A stretch of DNA of 64,000 nt from Paracoccaceae bacterium (GTDB taxonomy: Bacteria > Pseudomonadota > Alphaproteobacteria > Rhodobacterales > Rhodobacteraceae), in assembly GCA_006226775.1 (NCBI GenBank), contig SBGD01000061.1:18875-82874 (forward strand), read 5' to 3'. Positions 18,964 to 29,184 of this stretch are shown here, one piece after another (positions within the stretch are counted from its first letter, which is position 1; every line of letters starts with the position of its first letter). The translations under genes and the position numbers were made by a program. The notes under the pieces were generated by a model. It did not search any database and was not told the origin of the DNA. It saw only the letters and a program-made list of their open reading frames with translations.

Positions 18964-19740
18964 TCACGCCGTTTCCTTGTTCTTCAGCCCGGTGCCGAGA
19001 TAGGCCTCGATCACCTGCTCGTTGGCCTTGATCTCGTCGATCGTGCCCTGCGCCAGCTTCTTGCCCTCGGCCATGACGATCACCGGATCGCAGAGCCGGG
19101 CGATGAAATCCATGTCGTGCTCGATCACGCAGAAGGTATAGCCGCGCTCGGTATTGAGCCGCTGGATGGCGTCGGCGATGGTATTGAGCAATGTCCGGTT
19201 CACCCCGGCGCCCACCTCGTCGAGAAAGACGATTCGCGCGTTGACCATCATGGTGCGGCCCAGCTCCAGCAGCTTCTTCTGGCCGCCGGAAATGGCCCCC
19301 GCCGGATGATCGGCCAGGTGCTCGACGGTCAGGAATTCCAGCACCTCGTCGGCGCGCGCGCGCAGGGCGCGTTCCTCCTCGGCGATGCGCTTGCGTCCGA
19401 ACCAGGTGTTCCACAGCACCTCGCCCGATTGGCCCGGCGGCACCATCATCAGGTTCTCGCGGCAGGTCATCGAGGAAAATTCATGCGCGATCTGGAAGGT
19501 GCGCAGCAGCCCCTTGGAAAACAGCACATGCGGCGGCAGGCCGGTGATCTCCTCGTCTTCCATGAAGACCCGGCCCGAGGTTGGTGGAAGAACGCCCGCG
19601 ATCACGTTGAAAAGCGTGGTCTTTCCCGCGCCGTTGGGGCCGACCAGCGCGGTGATCGAGCCCTTGGCGATCTCCAGCGTGGCGCCGTCGACGGCGTGAA
19701 ACCCGCCGAAATGGCGGTGCAGGTTGTCTACGCGGATCAC
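18964..19740 (-). CDS. livG: Branched-chain amino acid ABC transporter ATPase LivG
   Basis: 258 residues starting at GTG with an AAGGGGGG ribosome site. Walker A is GPNGAGKTT, the signature is AISGGQKKLLELGRTM, and Walker B is IVFLDEVGAGV. It has the LivG-type C-terminus with VIEAYLG. Pairs with LivF to drive the LivHM channel. Separated from livK by a hairpin that may set a higher level of the binding protein. Confidence 0.9.
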   Translation of the reverse strand: MIRVDNLHRHFGGFHAVDGATLEIAKGSITALVGPNGAGKTTLFNVIAGVLPPTSGRVFMEDEEITGLPPHVLFSKGLLRTFQIAHEFSSMTCRENLMMVPPGQSGEVLWNTWFGRKRIAEEERALRARADEVLEFLTVEHLADHPAGAISGGQKKLLELGRTMMVNARIVFLDEVGAGVNRTLLNTIADAIQRLNTERGYTFCVIEHDMDFIARLCDPVIVMAEGKKLAQGTIDEIKANEQVIEAYLGTGLKNKETA

Positions 19741-19783
19741 GTCTGGCCCCCCTTGGCGTCGTCAGCGACGCTCTTTTGTATGG

Positions 19784-19811
19784 GGAAACAGCCCGGGTCA
19801 AGCCGGGCTGT
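19784..19811 (-). terminator. Attenuating hairpin between livK and livG
   Basis: ACAGCCCGG (19788-19796) pairs with CCGGGCTGT (19803-19811). On the minus strand it is followed by TTTCCCC. The weak T-run suits partial termination after livK. Confidence 0.6.
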
Positions 19812-19837
19812 CTCCGATATGTCGTCAGAGGGGGCGC

Positions 19838-21034
19838 TCAGCGATAGCCGAGTTCCACCAGTTGACCGTCCTTCATCTCCATCTCGACATAGCCGCCCGA
19901 GGCTTCGCCCGGTTCGACCAGTTCGACCGAGCTGGCGCCGACATAGTCGATGTCGCCACCCGCGGCGATGATCTCCAGCGCCTTGCCCAGTTCGCCGACA
20001 TGGATCGGCTCGCCCGGCGCATTGGCCAGTTCCATCACCTTGGCCGCGGTATCCGCGCCCTTGGTCGAGCCTGCCGCCGCCATCGACAGCAGGATCAGCG
20101 CCATGGAATCGTAGCCTTCGCGCGAATAGACCCCGGTGCCGTCGAACCCGGCCTTCTCGGCCATCTCGAGGAAGACCGCGGCGCGTTCGTTCTCGACGCT
20201 GGGGTTCTGGCCGAAGCTGCCGTCGATATCGGCGCCGAAGTTCTCTTCCAGCGCGGTGCCGATCATGCCGTCGGGCAGCACGAAGGTGTCGAAGGCACCG
20301 GTGTCGAGTGCGGCCTGGATCACGCCCGAGCCGCCTTGGTCGACATAGCCGATCACCACCAGCGCCTCGCCGCCCGCCGAGGCGAGCGAGCCGACCTCGG
20401 CGGAGTAATCCGCCTTGCCGTCCTCATGCGCCACCGAAAGCGTCACCGTGCCGCCGGCCTTCTCGAAGGCCGCCTGGAAGCTGTCGGCCAGGCCCGAGCC
20501 GTAGTCGTTGTTGGTATAGGTCACCGCCACCTCGGACATGCCGCGCTCGCGGATGATCTGGGCCATGACCTCGCCCTGGCGCGCATCCGAGGGCGCCATG
20601 CGGAAGAACAACCCGTTGTCTTCCTGCGTCGACAGGCCCGGCGAGGTGGCCGAGGCCGAGATCTGCATGATGCCGTTGGGCATCGAGACGTTGGTCAGGA
20701 TCGCGCCGGTGGTGCCCGAGCACATGGCGCCGAAGATCGCCGCCACCCCGTCCGAGGTGACAAGGCGTTCCGCCGCCGCGGTGCCGGCCGCGGCATCGAC
20801 GCAGGTCGAGTCGGCGCGCACGCCCTCGATCATCCGCCCGTCGAGAATGCCGCCGGCGGCATTGATCTCGGCCAGCGCCATCTCGGCGCCGCCCGCGATC
20901 GGCCCGGCCAGCGATTCCAGCGGGCCGGTAAAGCCGAGGATAATGCCGACCTTGATCGCCTCGGAATGGCTGGCCGCCTGGGCCGATACCGCTGCAAGGC
21001 CGGTCAAGGCCGTTGCCATAAGAAACTTTTTCAT
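19838..21034 (-). CDS. livK: Branched-chain amino acid ABC transporter substrate-binding protein
   Basis: 398 residues. Signal peptide MKKFLMATALTGLAAVSAQA, then a periplasmic type I binding fold (IKVGIILGFTGPLESLAGP, AEMALAEINAAGG, AVTYTNNDYGSGLADSF). GGGAGG lies just before the ATG at 21034. First gene of the leftward liv operon, captures the amino acid and delivers it to LivHM. Confidence 0.9.
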   Translation of the reverse strand: MKKFLMATALTGLAAVSAQAASHSEAIKVGIILGFTGPLESLAGPIAGGAEMALAEINAAGGILDGRMIEGVRADSTCVDAAAGTAAAERLVTSDGVAAIFGAMCSGTTGAILTNVSMPNGIMQISASATSPGLSTQEDNGLFFRMAPSDARQGEVMAQIIRERGMSEVAVTYTNNDYGSGLADSFQAAFEKAGGTVTLSVAHEDGKADYSAEVGSLASAGGEALVVIGYVDQGGSGVIQAALDTGAFDTFVLPDGMIGTALEENFGADIDGSFGQNPSVENERAAVFLEMAEKAGFDGTGVYSREGYDSMALILLSMAAAGSTKGADTAAKVMELANAPGEPIHVGELGKALEIIAAGGDIDYVGASSVELVEPGEASGGYVEMEMKDGQLVELGYR

Positions 21035-21206
21035 CAAGTGCCTCCCTGATTGGACATCTTATCCGGACGCCAGCCTAGGGCCTTGCCGATCCGAAGAAAA
21101 GCCCGATTGCCGCATGGTCAGCGGCTGGCGATCACGAAAACCGTCCGGCGCTGGAAGCGGCGCCATCGGGGGCTATGCTTTCAGGCAACCGAAACGGGAG
21201 TTCATC

Positions 21207-22298
21207 ATGCTGCGCTTGTGTCTCTGCTTCATCTTCGCCGCCTGCGCGGTCTCGGCCGAGCGGCTGGTGACCTCGGCCGGGCCGGTCGAGATCACCACCA
21301 TGGTCCGCGGTCTCGACGAACCCTGGTCGGTCGGGTTCCTGCCCGGCGGCGGGCTGTTGATCACCGAGCGCGACGGGCGGTTGCTGCACGTGGCGCGCGA
21401 CGGCGCCACCACCGCGGTCTCCGGGCTGCCCGAGGTGGCGGCCGTGGGCCAGGGCGGCTTGCTCGACGTGCTGGTGCCGCGCGATTTCGAGCAGCGGGGC
21501 GAGATCTTCCTGTCCTATGCCAGGCCCGAGGGACGCCGGGCGGGCACCGCCGTTCTGCGCGGCAGGCTCTCGGCGGACCGGGCGCGGCTGACCGAGGTGA
21601 CGACGATCTTTGCGATGAAAGAGCCCACCGGCGCCGGCCAGCACTTCGGCTCGCGCCTGGTCGAGGCGCGCGACGGCACGCTGTTCCTGACCATCGGCGA
21701 CCGCGGCGACCGGCCCGCGGCACAGGACCTGACGCGCCACAACGGCTCGGTCCTGCACCTGACCCGTGACGGCGCCCCGGCGCCGGACAATCCCGACCTC
21801 GGCGCCGGGGCCCTGCCGGAGATCTGGTCTTACGGCCACCGCAACCCGCAGGGTGCGGCACTGGATCTGCAAGGCAACCTCTGGGTCAACGAACACGGCG
21901 CGCGCGGCGGGGACGAGGTCAACCGCATCGCCAGGGGCGGCAACTACGGCTGGCCGGTGATCGCCTACGGGCGGCATTACTCGGGCGCACGGATCGGCGA
22001 GGGCACGGCGAAACCCGGCATGGAGCAGCCGGAGTTCTACTGGGATCCCTCGATCGCACCTTCGGGCATGATGTTCTATTCCGGCAGGCTCTGGCCCGCC
22101 TGGCAGGGCGCGCTCTTTGTCGGATCGCTGAAGTTCGACTATATCGCCCGGCTGGACGGCACGCCGCTGACCGAGGTCGAGCAGTTGAAATCCGCCGATA
22201 CCATCCGGGTGCGCGACATCCGCGAAGGCCCCGACGGCGCGATCTGGTTTCTCAGCGTCGGGCAGGGCGCGCTGTTGCGCATGGCGCCCGGCGACTGA
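21207..22298 (+). CDS. PQQ-dependent aldose sugar dehydrogenase-like protein (YliI/Asd family)
   Basis: 363 residues with a signal peptide (MLRLCLCFIFAACAVSA) and a six-bladed beta-propeller of the soluble glucose/sorbosone dehydrogenase type. Blade motifs include LDEPWSVGFLPGGGLLITERDGRL, GRDGTLFLTIGDRGD-like sequence, YGHRNPQGAALD and NEHGARGGDEVN. It would oxidise aldose sugars in the periplasm with PQQ; no PQQ synthesis genes are in the window. ATG 21207 has ACGGGAG upstream. Confidence 0.85.
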   Translation: MLRLCLCFIFAACAVSAERLVTSAGPVEITTMVRGLDEPWSVGFLPGGGLLITERDGRLLHVARDGATTAVSGLPEVAAVGQGGLLDVLVPRDFEQRGEIFLSYARPEGRRAGTAVLRGRLSADRARLTEVTTIFAMKEPTGAGQHFGSRLVEARDGTLFLTIGDRGDRPAAQDLTRHNGSVLHLTRDGAPAPDNPDLGAGALPEIWSYGHRNPQGAALDLQGNLWVNEHGARGGDEVNRIARGGNYGWPVIAYGRHYSGARIGEGTAKPGMEQPEFYWDPSIAPSGMMFYSGRLWPAWQGALFVGSLKFDYIARLDGTPLTEVEQLKSADTIRVRDIREGPDGAIWFLSVGQGALLRMAPGD

Positions 22299-22358
22299 AG
22301 CCTCTGGATCTGCGGCGCAAGACCCGGCACACTCCGGCCATATTCGGGAGTGATTGGC

Positions 22359-22778
22359 ATGACCTTCGTGATCCGTTGTCTGTTGGCCGCGGTGCTGGCC
22401 CTGGCGCCGCACTGGGCCGCGGCGCAGTCGAGCCAGGCGGTGTTCGACAACTACCTTGAACTGCGCGCGCGGCTCGACACGCTGATGAAGAACCGCGACA
22501 TTGCCGAGGTCATGCCGGTCTTCGGCGACACCTCGTCCCCGGCGGACCTGGAAGCGCTGGAACAGCGGGTGCGCGGCATCTATCCGCAGGATTTCGAGAA
22601 CGTGGCGCTGATCCGGCGGGCCGACCTGGAGCATGGCTTCCGGCAGGAGCTGCTCGCTTACTGGGTGGGGACGGCCTATATCTATGTCTACATGCTGCTG
22701 CATCAGCGCGACGACGCGCTGGTGGCGCTGGGCTTCAACTTCAACAGCGACTTCCACGACCTGAACGCCAAGTTCTGA
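22359..22778 (+). CDS. Small secreted protein, function unknown
   Basis: 139 residues. A clear signal peptide (MTFVIRCLLAAVLALAPHWAAAQ) is followed by a mixed helical domain with no motif I recognise (for example WVGTAYIYVYMLLHQRDDA). GGGAG lies 8 nt before the ATG at 22359; a GTG at 22350 overlaps that ribosome site and is less likely. It follows the PQQ dehydrogenase at 60 bp and may be cotranscribed. It ends at a double-palindrome repeat. Confidence 0.7.
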   Translation: MTFVIRCLLAAVLALAPHWAAAQSSQAVFDNYLELRARLDTLMKNRDIAEVMPVFGDTSSPADLEALEQRVRGIYPQDFENVALIRRADLEHGFRQELLAYWVGTAYIYVYMLLHQRDDALVALGFNFNSDFHDLNAKF

Positions 22779-22786
22779 GCGCGCCC

Positions 22787-22824
22787 GATCCATCGATGGA
22801 TCGGTCCCGATCCGTTGACGGATC
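22787..22824. repeat. Double-palindrome repeat element, copy A
   Basis: GATCCATCGATGGATC (22787-22802), a 6-nt spacer GGTCCC, then GATCCGTTGACGGATC (22809-22824). Two adjacent hairpins lie between convergent genes. The same layout recurs at 57722-57759 and, inverted, at 59104-59143. Confidence 0.8.
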
Positions 22825-22832
22825 GGCGCCGC

Positions 22833-23834
22833 TCAGACCGGTTCGCGGGTGCCCTGGCTGCCGCGCTCGCGGTAGGGCGTGGTGGCGTAATGCGCGCGGT
22901 AGCATTTCGAGAAATGCGAGGGCGAGGCAAAACCGCAGGCCAGCGCCACGTTGATCACGCTCATGTCGGTCTGCATCAGCAGGTTGCGCGCCTTTTCCAG
23001 CCTCAGTTCCATGTAATAGCGTTTCGGGCTGCGGTTGAGGTAGCGCCGGAACAGCCGTTCCAGCTGGCGGGTCGACATGCCCACCTCCTGCGCCAGGATC
23101 GAGGGGCTGATCGGCTCTTCGATATTGGCCTCCATCTTCTGGATCACCTGGGCCAGCTTGGGATGGCGCACGCCGATCCTTGTCGGCACCGACAGCCGCT
23201 GAGTGTCCTGGTCGGTGCGGATCGAGGAATAGATCATCTGGTCGGCCACCGCATTGGCCAGGTCCGGCCCGTGATCGTCCGCCAGCACCTTCAGCATCAT
23301 GTCGATCGACGAGGTGCCCCCGGCGGTGGTGATCCGGTTGCCGTCAATGGCAAAGACCCGCTTGGTCAGCTGCACATCCTCGAATTCCTCGGCAAAGCTG
23401 TCGTGGTTTTCCCAGTGGATCGTCGCCTTCTTGCCATCCAGCAGCCCGGCGCGCGCCAGCGCATAGCTGCCGGTGCAGAGCCCGCCCACCTTGGGGCCCT
23501 TGCGCGCCTCGCGGCGCAGCCAGTTGAGCAGCTTCCTGGTGGTGGCGCGCTGGATCTCGATGCCGCCGCAGACCATGATGACGTCGTCGCGCCCCAACTC
23601 GTCGAGATCGCCCTCGAGCTTGAAGACCGTTCCCGCCGAGGAGGTCTGGCTCTCGCCACCTTCGCCCAGCACGCGCCAGTCATAGAGCGTCTTGCCCGCC
23701 ATGCGGTTGGCAATGCGCAGGCATTCCAGCGCCGCGGCAAAGGGCAGGAGCGAGAAATTCTCGAGCAGGACAAAGACGAAGCGGCGCGGCTTGCCGGTCC
23801 AGTTCACATCGATCTCGGCGGTACTTTGGTTCAT
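22833..23834 (-). CDS. GlxA-family AraC-type transcriptional regulator
   Basis: 333 residues. The N-terminal half is a DJ-1/PfpI-like (class I glutamine amidotransferase-like) domain with [17 protein letters not shown] and the nucleophile-elbow region [25 protein letters not shown]. The C-terminal third is a double AraC helix-turn-helix ([20 protein letters not shown] and [21 protein letters not shown]). The group includes GbdR/CdhR regulators of betaine and carnitine catabolism. No such target gene is nearby, so the ligand is open. Divergent from the DAHP synthase gene, 195 bp apart. Confidence 0.88.
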   Translation of the reverse strand: MNQSTAEIDVNWTGKPRRFVFVLLENFSLLPFAAALECLRIANRMAGKTLYDWRVLGEGGESQTSSAGTVFKLEGDLDELGRDDVIMVCGGIEIQRATTRKLLNWLRREARKGPKVGGLCTGSYALARAGLLDGKKATIHWENHDSFAEEFEDVQLTKRVFAIDGNRITTAGGTSSIDMMLKVLADDHGPDLANAVADQMIYSSIRTDQDTQRLSVPTRIGVRHPKLAQVIQKMEANIEEPISPSILAQEVGMSTRQLERLFRRYLNRSPKRYYMELRLEKARNLLMQTDMSVINVALACGFASPSHFSKCYRAHYATTPYRERGSQGTREPV

Positions 23835-24029
23835 GCGTGCCGGACCCTTTTGCCTGAGGTCTCTTTTCGACTCGGCCCATGTCGCAAACGGGCAGGTCGC
23901 GCCAGTTGGACCCAAGCCCCGCACGAGGTCAAGTCCCGTGGATTTCGCGTCTGGCCACTTCGGGTGCTCTTGGCTATAAGCGGGCCCGTACATGGCCCCG
24001 GCCGATACCGCAAACACCGGAGAGAGACG

Positions 24030-25400
24030 ATGAGCGAGTGGCAAAAATCCGACTGGCGCAACAAGCCCCGGGTTCAGATGCCCGATTATACCGATGCGGA
24101 GGCGCTGAAGGCCGTCGAGGCCCAGTTGACCCGATATCCGCCGCTCGTCTTTGCCGGCGAAGCGCGGACGCTGAAGGAACGGTTGGGCGAGGCGGCGCGT
24201 GGCGAGGCCTTCCTGCTGCAGGGCGGCGATTGCGCCGAGAGCTTCGAGCAGTTCAGCGCCGACGGCATCCGCGACACCTTCAAGGTGATGCTGCAGATGG
24301 CGATGGTGCTGACCTTCGGCGCCAAGGTGCCGGTGGTCAAGGTGGGCCGCATGGCCGGCCAGTTCGCCAAGCCGCGCTCTGCGCCGACCGAAGTCAAGGA
24401 TGGCCAGGAGCTGCCCAGCTACCGCGGCGACATCATCAACGAGCTCGAGTTCACGCCCGAGAGCCGCAGCCCCGATCCGCAGAAGATGCTGCAGGCCTAT
24501 ACCCAGGCGGCGGCGACGCTGAACCTGCTGCGCGCCTTTTCGACCGGCGGCTATGCCGACGTCCACAAGGTCCACCAGTGGACGCTGGGCTTCACCGACC
24601 GTGAAGAGAGCGAGAAATACCGCGAGATGGCCGGCCGCATCACCGATGCGCTGGAGTTCATGACCGCCGCCGGCGTGACCTCGGACAACAATCACGCGCT
24701 GCACACGGTGGATTTCTACACCAGCCACGAAAGCCTGCTGCTGGAATACGAAGAGGCGCTGACGCGGCTCGATTCCACCTCGGGCAAATGGCTGGCGGGC
24801 TCGGGCCACATGATCTGGATCGGCGACCGCACCCGGCAGCCGGACGGCGCGCATGTGGAATTCGCCCGCGGCGTGCTCAACCCGATCGGGCTGAAATGCG
24901 GGCCGACCACCACGGCCGAAGACCTCAAGGTGCTGATGGAAAAGCTCAATCCGCGCAACGAGGCCGGGCGCCTGACGCTGATCGCGCGCTTTGGCGCGGG
25001 CTCGGTGGGCGATCACCTGCCGCGGCTGATCAAGACGGTCCAGGACGAGGGCGCCAACGTGGTCTGGTCCTGCGATCCGATGCACGGCAATACCATCAAG
25101 TCGGCCACCGGCTACAAGACCCGGCCGTTCGATTCAGTGCTGCGCGAGGTCAAGGAATTCTTCGCCATCCATGCGGCCGAGGGCACCATCCCCGGCGGCG
25201 TGCATTTCGAGATGACCGGCCAGGACGTGACCGAATGCACCGGTGGCGTGCGCGCGGTGACCGAAGAGAACCTGTCGGACCGCTACCACACCGCCTGCGA
25301 CCCGCGGCTCAATGCCTCGCAGTCGCTGGAACTGGCCTTCCTGGTGGCCGAGGAACTGGTGGCGCGGCGCGATGGCGGGGCCTCGAGCCTCGCGGTCTGA
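24030..25400 (+). CDS. aroG: Class II 3-deoxy-7-phosphoheptulonate (DAHP) synthase
   Basis: 456 residues, the plant-like type II family. It condenses phosphoenolpyruvate with erythrose 4-phosphate, the first step of the shikimate pathway. Diagnostic segments are [53 protein letters not shown] and [10 protein letters not shown]. The ATG at 24030 follows a GGAGAGAGAC ribosome site. A terminator follows 25 bp after the stop. Confidence 0.95.
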   Translation: MSEWQKSDWRNKPRVQMPDYTDAEALKAVEAQLTRYPPLVFAGEARTLKERLGEAARGEAFLLQGGDCAESFEQFSADGIRDTFKVMLQMAMVLTFGAKVPVVKVGRMAGQFAKPRSAPTEVKDGQELPSYRGDIINELEFTPESRSPDPQKMLQAYTQAAATLNLLRAFSTGGYADVHKVHQWTLGFTDREESEKYREMAGRITDALEFMTAAGVTSDNNHALHTVDFYTSHESLLLEYEEALTRLDSTSGKWLAGSGHMIWIGDRTRQPDGAHVEFARGVLNPIGLKCGPTTTAEDLKVLMEKLNPRNEAGRLTLIARFGAGSVGDHLPRLIKTVQDEGANVVWSCDPMHGNTIKSATGYKTRPFDSVLREVKEFFAIHAAEGTIPGGVHFEMTGQDVTECTGGVRAVTEENLSDRYHTACDPRLNASQSLELAFLVAEELVARRDGGASSLAV

Positions 25401-25424
25401 GCCGGATCTTGGCTTGAAACAGAG

Positions 25425-25454
25425 AGCCCCGGGCCGAATGGTCCGGGGCTTTTC
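25425..25454. terminator. Terminator after the DAHP synthase gene
   Basis: AGCCCCGG (25425-25432) pairs with CCGGGGCT (25443-25450) and is followed by TTTTCC. The convergent PAS-protein gene ends just beyond it. Confidence 0.75.
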
Positions 25455-25472
25455 CATTTCAGCGCCAAGGGC

Positions 25473-26177
25473 TTAGTCGTCGGTCTTGATCAAGCGCAGA
25501 TAGGGCACCGGACCGGGGCGGAACCCGGCCTGCGGCTCGGCAAAGCCCGCGGCCTGGCGCGGCGGCGCGGGTTGCGGCACGGTGACCCGGGGCGGCGCGC
25601 GCATCGGCGAGACATCGGCCTGCACCACCTCGAAGCGGCGCGGCGCGCGGCCGATCGGGCCGTCGCTGACCAGGCAGCCCAGCACGCGGCTGACATCGCC
25701 GAAATCGTCGGTCAGCGGCAAGAGCAGCATCCGCCCCGACAGCCCGGGCCGGCCCAGCCGCTTTTCCGCCTGCAGGGTCAGTTCGACCCGGGCGGGGCTG
25801 TCAAAGGCCTCGCGCAGGCAGGTCGCCAGCCGCTCGCGCGAGACCGGCACCAGCAGGGCCGACAGCGGCATGCCGCGCACCTCCATGCCCATCAGATCGC
25901 ACAGATGCGTGCCGCCGATGCGGATGCGCGCATGGGTCGGCGCAATCCGTTCGGCGATGAAGGCATATTCCAGGGCGCTCTCGATGCCGCGCGGATCGAT
26001 TTCCGAGCGCGCAGGCACGTTGCGCCCGGCGCGCATCGCCTGCCAGTAGGCCTCGACCTGCTGCAGGGGCTGACCCCATTTCGCGCGCAGTTTCTCGCTC
26101 AGCGGCACCACGTCTGCGGCACCCTTTGCATGGCCCGTGTCCTGCGACACGCCGGTCTTGTTGTCACGCGGAGACAT
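25473..26177 (-). CDS. PAS-domain protein (PAS_5 family), probable sensor/regulatory protein
   Basis: 234 residues. The PAS-like core spans roughly residues 25-165 (AYWQAMRAGRNVPARSEIDPRGIE, RIRIGGTHLCDLMGMEVRGMPL, RERLATCLREAF, LLLPLTDDFGDVSRVLGCLV). This pattern matches the PAS_5/DUF1490-like sensor family common in Rhodobacteraceae. The Pro-rich C-terminus has no known output domain. The start is the ATG at 26177 with AGGAAG upstream. Partner and ligand are unknown. The 284-bp spacer to yicC holds a CGCGCCG/CGGCGCG hairpin followed by GGGGCTTTTT near 26320-26353, but no gene I can support. Confidence 0.7.
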   Translation of the reverse strand: MSPRDNKTGVSQDTGHAKGAADVVPLSEKLRAKWGQPLQQVEAYWQAMRAGRNVPARSEIDPRGIESALEYAFIAERIAPTHARIRIGGTHLCDLMGMEVRGMPLSALLVPVSRERLATCLREAFDSPARVELTLQAEKRLGRPGLSGRMLLLPLTDDFGDVSRVLGCLVSDGPIGRAPRRFEVVQADVSPMRAPPRVTVPQPAPPRQAAGFAEPQAGFRPGPVPYLRLIKTDD

Positions 26178-26461
26178 GTTTTCTTCCTCAACTACACCCG
26201 CCCCATTGTCGCCCGGAGCTTGGCATCCCCGATTAGCGGTCACAATGGTTACCCAATTCCTAATATCGCATGATTGCATCGAATTTTGCGGAAATTCGTG
26301 ACGTTTGGTTAACCCGCGCGCCGCCATTCCCGGCGCGGATCGGGGCTTTTTCCGTTGCTCCTTTGGGGCGGATTGCCTATTGCGGATTGCAGATCATGAC
26401 GCAAAGCGACCGCGGACCGCTAGATGTTGCGGGGCCGCGCCGCCGACCGAAAGGACTCCCA

Positions 26462-27352
26462 GTGTTGCAATCGATGACCGGTTTCGCCGCGGGCCAGGGG
26501 GGCTATCAATCCTTTTCCTGGTCGTGGGAGCTTCGCGGCGTCAACGCCAAGGGCCTGGACCTGCGCATCCGGGTGCCCGACTGGATCGAGGGGCTGGAGG
26601 CCGAGCTGCGCAAACAGGTCGCCTCACGGCTGAAACGCGGCAATGTGACGATCAACCTGCGGCTCGCCCGCGACGAGGCCAGCGGCGGCCAGCGGCTCAG
26701 CCCGGCGCAACTGGACGTGGTGCTCGGCGCCATGGCGGGGATCGAGCACGAGGCGATGGCGCGCGGCATCTCGCTTGGGCCCTCGACCGCGGCCGAGATC
26801 GTGGGGCTGCGCGGCATGTTGGAGCAGGACGAGAGCCTGGCCGATCCCACGCCGCTCCGGGCCAAGATTATCGAGGATTTCCAGCAGGTTCTGACCTCTT
26901 TCTGCGAGATGCGCGCAGGCGAGGGCGCCTCCCTTCTGGGCGTGCTGCGCGGCCATGTCGACGAGATCGAGAGCCTGATCGCCAGGGCCGAAGCCGCCGC
27001 CGAGGCCCGCAAGCCCAGGGCGCGCGAAGCGATGAAGGCGGCGCTGGCCACCATTCTCGACACGGCCGAGGGCATCGACGAGGCGCGCCTGGCGCAGGAG
27101 CTTGCGCTGATCTCGATCAAGGCGGATATTACCGAGGAAATCAATCGCTTGCGGGCGCATGTGAATGCAGCACGTGAACTTTTGGGCGCGGGCGGCAGCG
27201 TCGGGCGCAAGCTGGATTTCCTGATGCAGGAATTCAACCGCGAGGCCAATACGCTGTGTTCCAAGTCGAACGACAGCGCCTTGACCGCCGTGGGCCTCGA
27301 CCTCAAGGCGGTGATCGACCAGATGCGCGAACAGGTTCAGAACGTGGAGTAA
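26462..27352 (+). CDS. yicC: YicC family endoribonuclease-type protein
   Basis: 296 residues starting at GTG, reading (V/M)LQSMTGFA, the conserved N-terminus of the YicC family. AAGGA lies 8-9 nt upstream. The C-terminal half has the conserved ELALISIKADITEEINRLRAH and GRKLDFLMQEFNREANTLCSKS. YicC-type proteins have been reported as endoribonucleases in RNA turnover. It sits 3 bp before gmk, the usual neighbour. Confidence 0.93.
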   Translation: MLQSMTGFAAGQGGYQSFSWSWELRGVNAKGLDLRIRVPDWIEGLEAELRKQVASRLKRGNVTINLRLARDEASGGQRLSPAQLDVVLGAMAGIEHEAMARGISLGPSTAAEIVGLRGMLEQDESLADPTPLRAKIIEDFQQVLTSFCEMRAGEGASLLGVLRGHVDEIESLIARAEAAAEARKPRAREAMKAALATILDTAEGIDEARLAQELALISIKADITEEINRLRAHVNAARELLGAGGSVGRKLDFLMQEFNREANTLCSKSNDSALTAVGLDLKAVIDQMREQVQNVE

Positions 27353-27355
27353 CTC

Positions 27356-28003
27356 ATGGCCCCCAACAAACGCCGCGGCCTGCTGATCATCCTGTCCTCG
27401 CCTTCGGGCGCGGGCAAGTCCACCCTGGCCAAACGCCTGCGCGCCTGGGATGACAGTATCGTCTTCTCGGTCTCGGCCACCACCCGCAAGCCGCGCCCGG
27501 GCGAGGTGAACGGCGTCGACTATCACTTTGTTTCCGAAAGCGAATTCAAGAAGACCGTGGCGGCGGGCGGCATGCTGGAACACGCCCATGTCTTTGGCAA
27601 TTTCTACGGCTCGCCCAAGGCCGCGGTGGAAGAGGCGATCAACGCGGGCCAGGACGTGCTCTTCGACATCGACTGGCAGGGCGCGCAGCTGATCGAGAAC
27701 TCGGACCTTGGCCGCCACACGCTCTCGGTCTTCCTGCTGCCGCCCTCGATCACCGAGTTGCGCCGCCGCCTGGAAAGCCGCGCGCAGGACAGTGACGAGA
27801 CCATCTCGAAGCGGATGCAGAAAAGCTGGGACGAGATAAGCCATTGGGGCAGCTACGATTTCGTGCTGGTCAACGATGACCTCGACGCCACCGAGGACAA
27901 GCTGAAGACCATCGTCACCGCCACCCGCCTGCGCCGTCTGCAACAGCCCGACCTGACCGAGCATGTGCGCAAGCTGCAAAGCGAATTCGAGAGCATCGCA
28001 TGA
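27356..28003 (+). CDS. gmk: Guanylate kinase
   Basis: 215 residues. It phosphorylates GMP to GDP with ATP. The P-loop is [11 protein letters not shown] near residues 15-25, and the GMP-binding region is [21 protein letters not shown]. The [13 protein letters not shown] segment is typical. Its stop overlaps the next start by 4 nt (ATGA). Confidence 0.97.
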   Translation: MAPNKRRGLLIILSSPSGAGKSTLAKRLRAWDDSIVFSVSATTRKPRPGEVNGVDYHFVSESEFKKTVAAGGMLEHAHVFGNFYGSPKAAVEEAINAGQDVLFDIDWQGAQLIENSDLGRHTLSVFLLPPSITELRRRLESRAQDSDETISKRMQKSWDEISHWGSYDFVLVNDDLDATEDKLKTIVTATRLRRLQQPDLTEHVRKLQSEFESIA

Positions 28004-29181
28004 GCGGCGGCAAACCCACGCTGGCCCGTCCGGTGCCGCTGATCGCGGGCGTCAGCCGCCCGGTGGTCACGCCCTTGCAGCCTTCGGTGGTCTATGCCGC
28101 GGACTCGCCCGACATGCTGGATGCACAATACGAGGGCCGCGTCGAGGGTTTCACCTATGCCCGCGAAGGCCATCCCAATGCCGCGCAACTGGCGCAGCGC
28201 ATTGCCGCGCTGGAGGGCTGTGCCCATGGGCTTACCCTGGGGTCGGGCATGGCGGCGGTGACCTCGGTGCTGCTGGGGCTGTGCCGTGCGGGCGATCACG
28301 TGCTGGGCAGCGATCAGCTTTATGGCCGCTCGCTGCGGATGATGAGTGACGACCTGCCGCGGCTGGGGATTGCCACCAGCCTGGCCGATCCGACCGAGGC
28401 CGCATCCTTTCGTGCCGCGCTGCGCCCCGAGACCCGGGTGATCCTGGTCGAGGCGGTGTCGAACCCGACCCTGCGGGTGGCCGACATGGCGGGGATCGCC
28501 GCGCTGGCAAGGGAGGCCGGCGTGCTGCTGGCGGTCGACAATACCTTTACCACGCCGCGCGGTTATCGCCCGTTTGACCATGGCGCCGACGTGGTGCTGC
28601 ATTCGGTGACCAAGCTGCTGGCGGGGCATTCCGACGTGACGCTGGGCTGGGTCGCGGCGCGCGATCCGGCGGTGCAGAAGCGGATATACGATTTCGCGGT
28701 GACCACCGGCCTCACCCCCAGCCCCTATGATTGCTGGCTGGCCGAGCGCGGGTTGCTGACCTTCGATCTGCGCTTCGTCCGGGCGCAGGCGACGGCGGCG
28801 GCGCTGGCCGATGCGCTGGCGGGGATGGCGGGGGTGCGCAAGGTGCTCTACCCCACGCGCGCCGATCACCCCGAGGCCGCGCGCGCCAAGGGGATGCTGA
28901 CGGGGGGCTGCAACATGGTCTCCTTCGAGATCGCGGGCGGGCGGGCGCAGGCCAATGCGCTGGTGCAGGCGGCGCAGGGCCTGGCCTTCGCGCCGACGCT
29001 GGGCGATGTGGGCACCACGCTGTCGCATCCCGCCACCTCCTCGCATCGCGGGCTGACGGCAGAGGGCCGCGCGGCGCTGGGCATCACCGAGGGGTTCTTC
29101 CGGGTCTCGGTCGGGCTCGAGGATCCGCAGGCGCTGATCGCCGAGTTCGCCCGCGGGGTCGCGGCGGCGCAGGCGGTCTGA
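28000..29181 (+). CDS. Trans-sulfuration-family PLP enzyme (cystathionine lyase/synthase-like)
   Basis: 393 residues of the Cys/Met metabolism PLP family. The PLP lysine lies in [20 protein letters not shown]; the cofactor phosphate-binding segment is [14 protein letters not shown], and the Asp that contacts the pyridine N lies in [14 protein letters not shown]. Members act as cystathionine beta- or gamma-lyases, gamma-synthases or methionine gamma-lyases, and sequence reading cannot decide which. Overlap with gmk suggests cotranscription. The C-terminal [14 protein letters not shown] is conserved in the family. Confidence 0.85.
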   Translation: MSGGKPTLARPVPLIAGVSRPVVTPLQPSVVYAADSPDMLDAQYEGRVEGFTYAREGHPNAAQLAQRIAALEGCAHGLTLGSGMAAVTSVLLGLCRAGDHVLGSDQLYGRSLRMMSDDLPRLGIATSLADPTEAASFRAALRPETRVILVEAVSNPTLRVADMAGIAALAREAGVLLAVDNTFTTPRGYRPFDHGADVVLHSVTKLLAGHSDVTLGWVAARDPAVQKRIYDFAVTTGLTPSPYDCWLAERGLLTFDLRFVRAQATAAALADALAGMAGVRKVLYPTRADHPEAARAKGMLTGGCNMVSFEIAGGRAQANALVQAAQGLAFAPTLGDVGTTLSHPATSSHRGLTAEGRAALGITEGFFRVSVGLEDPQALIAEFARGVAAAQAV

Positions 29182-29184
29182 GCC

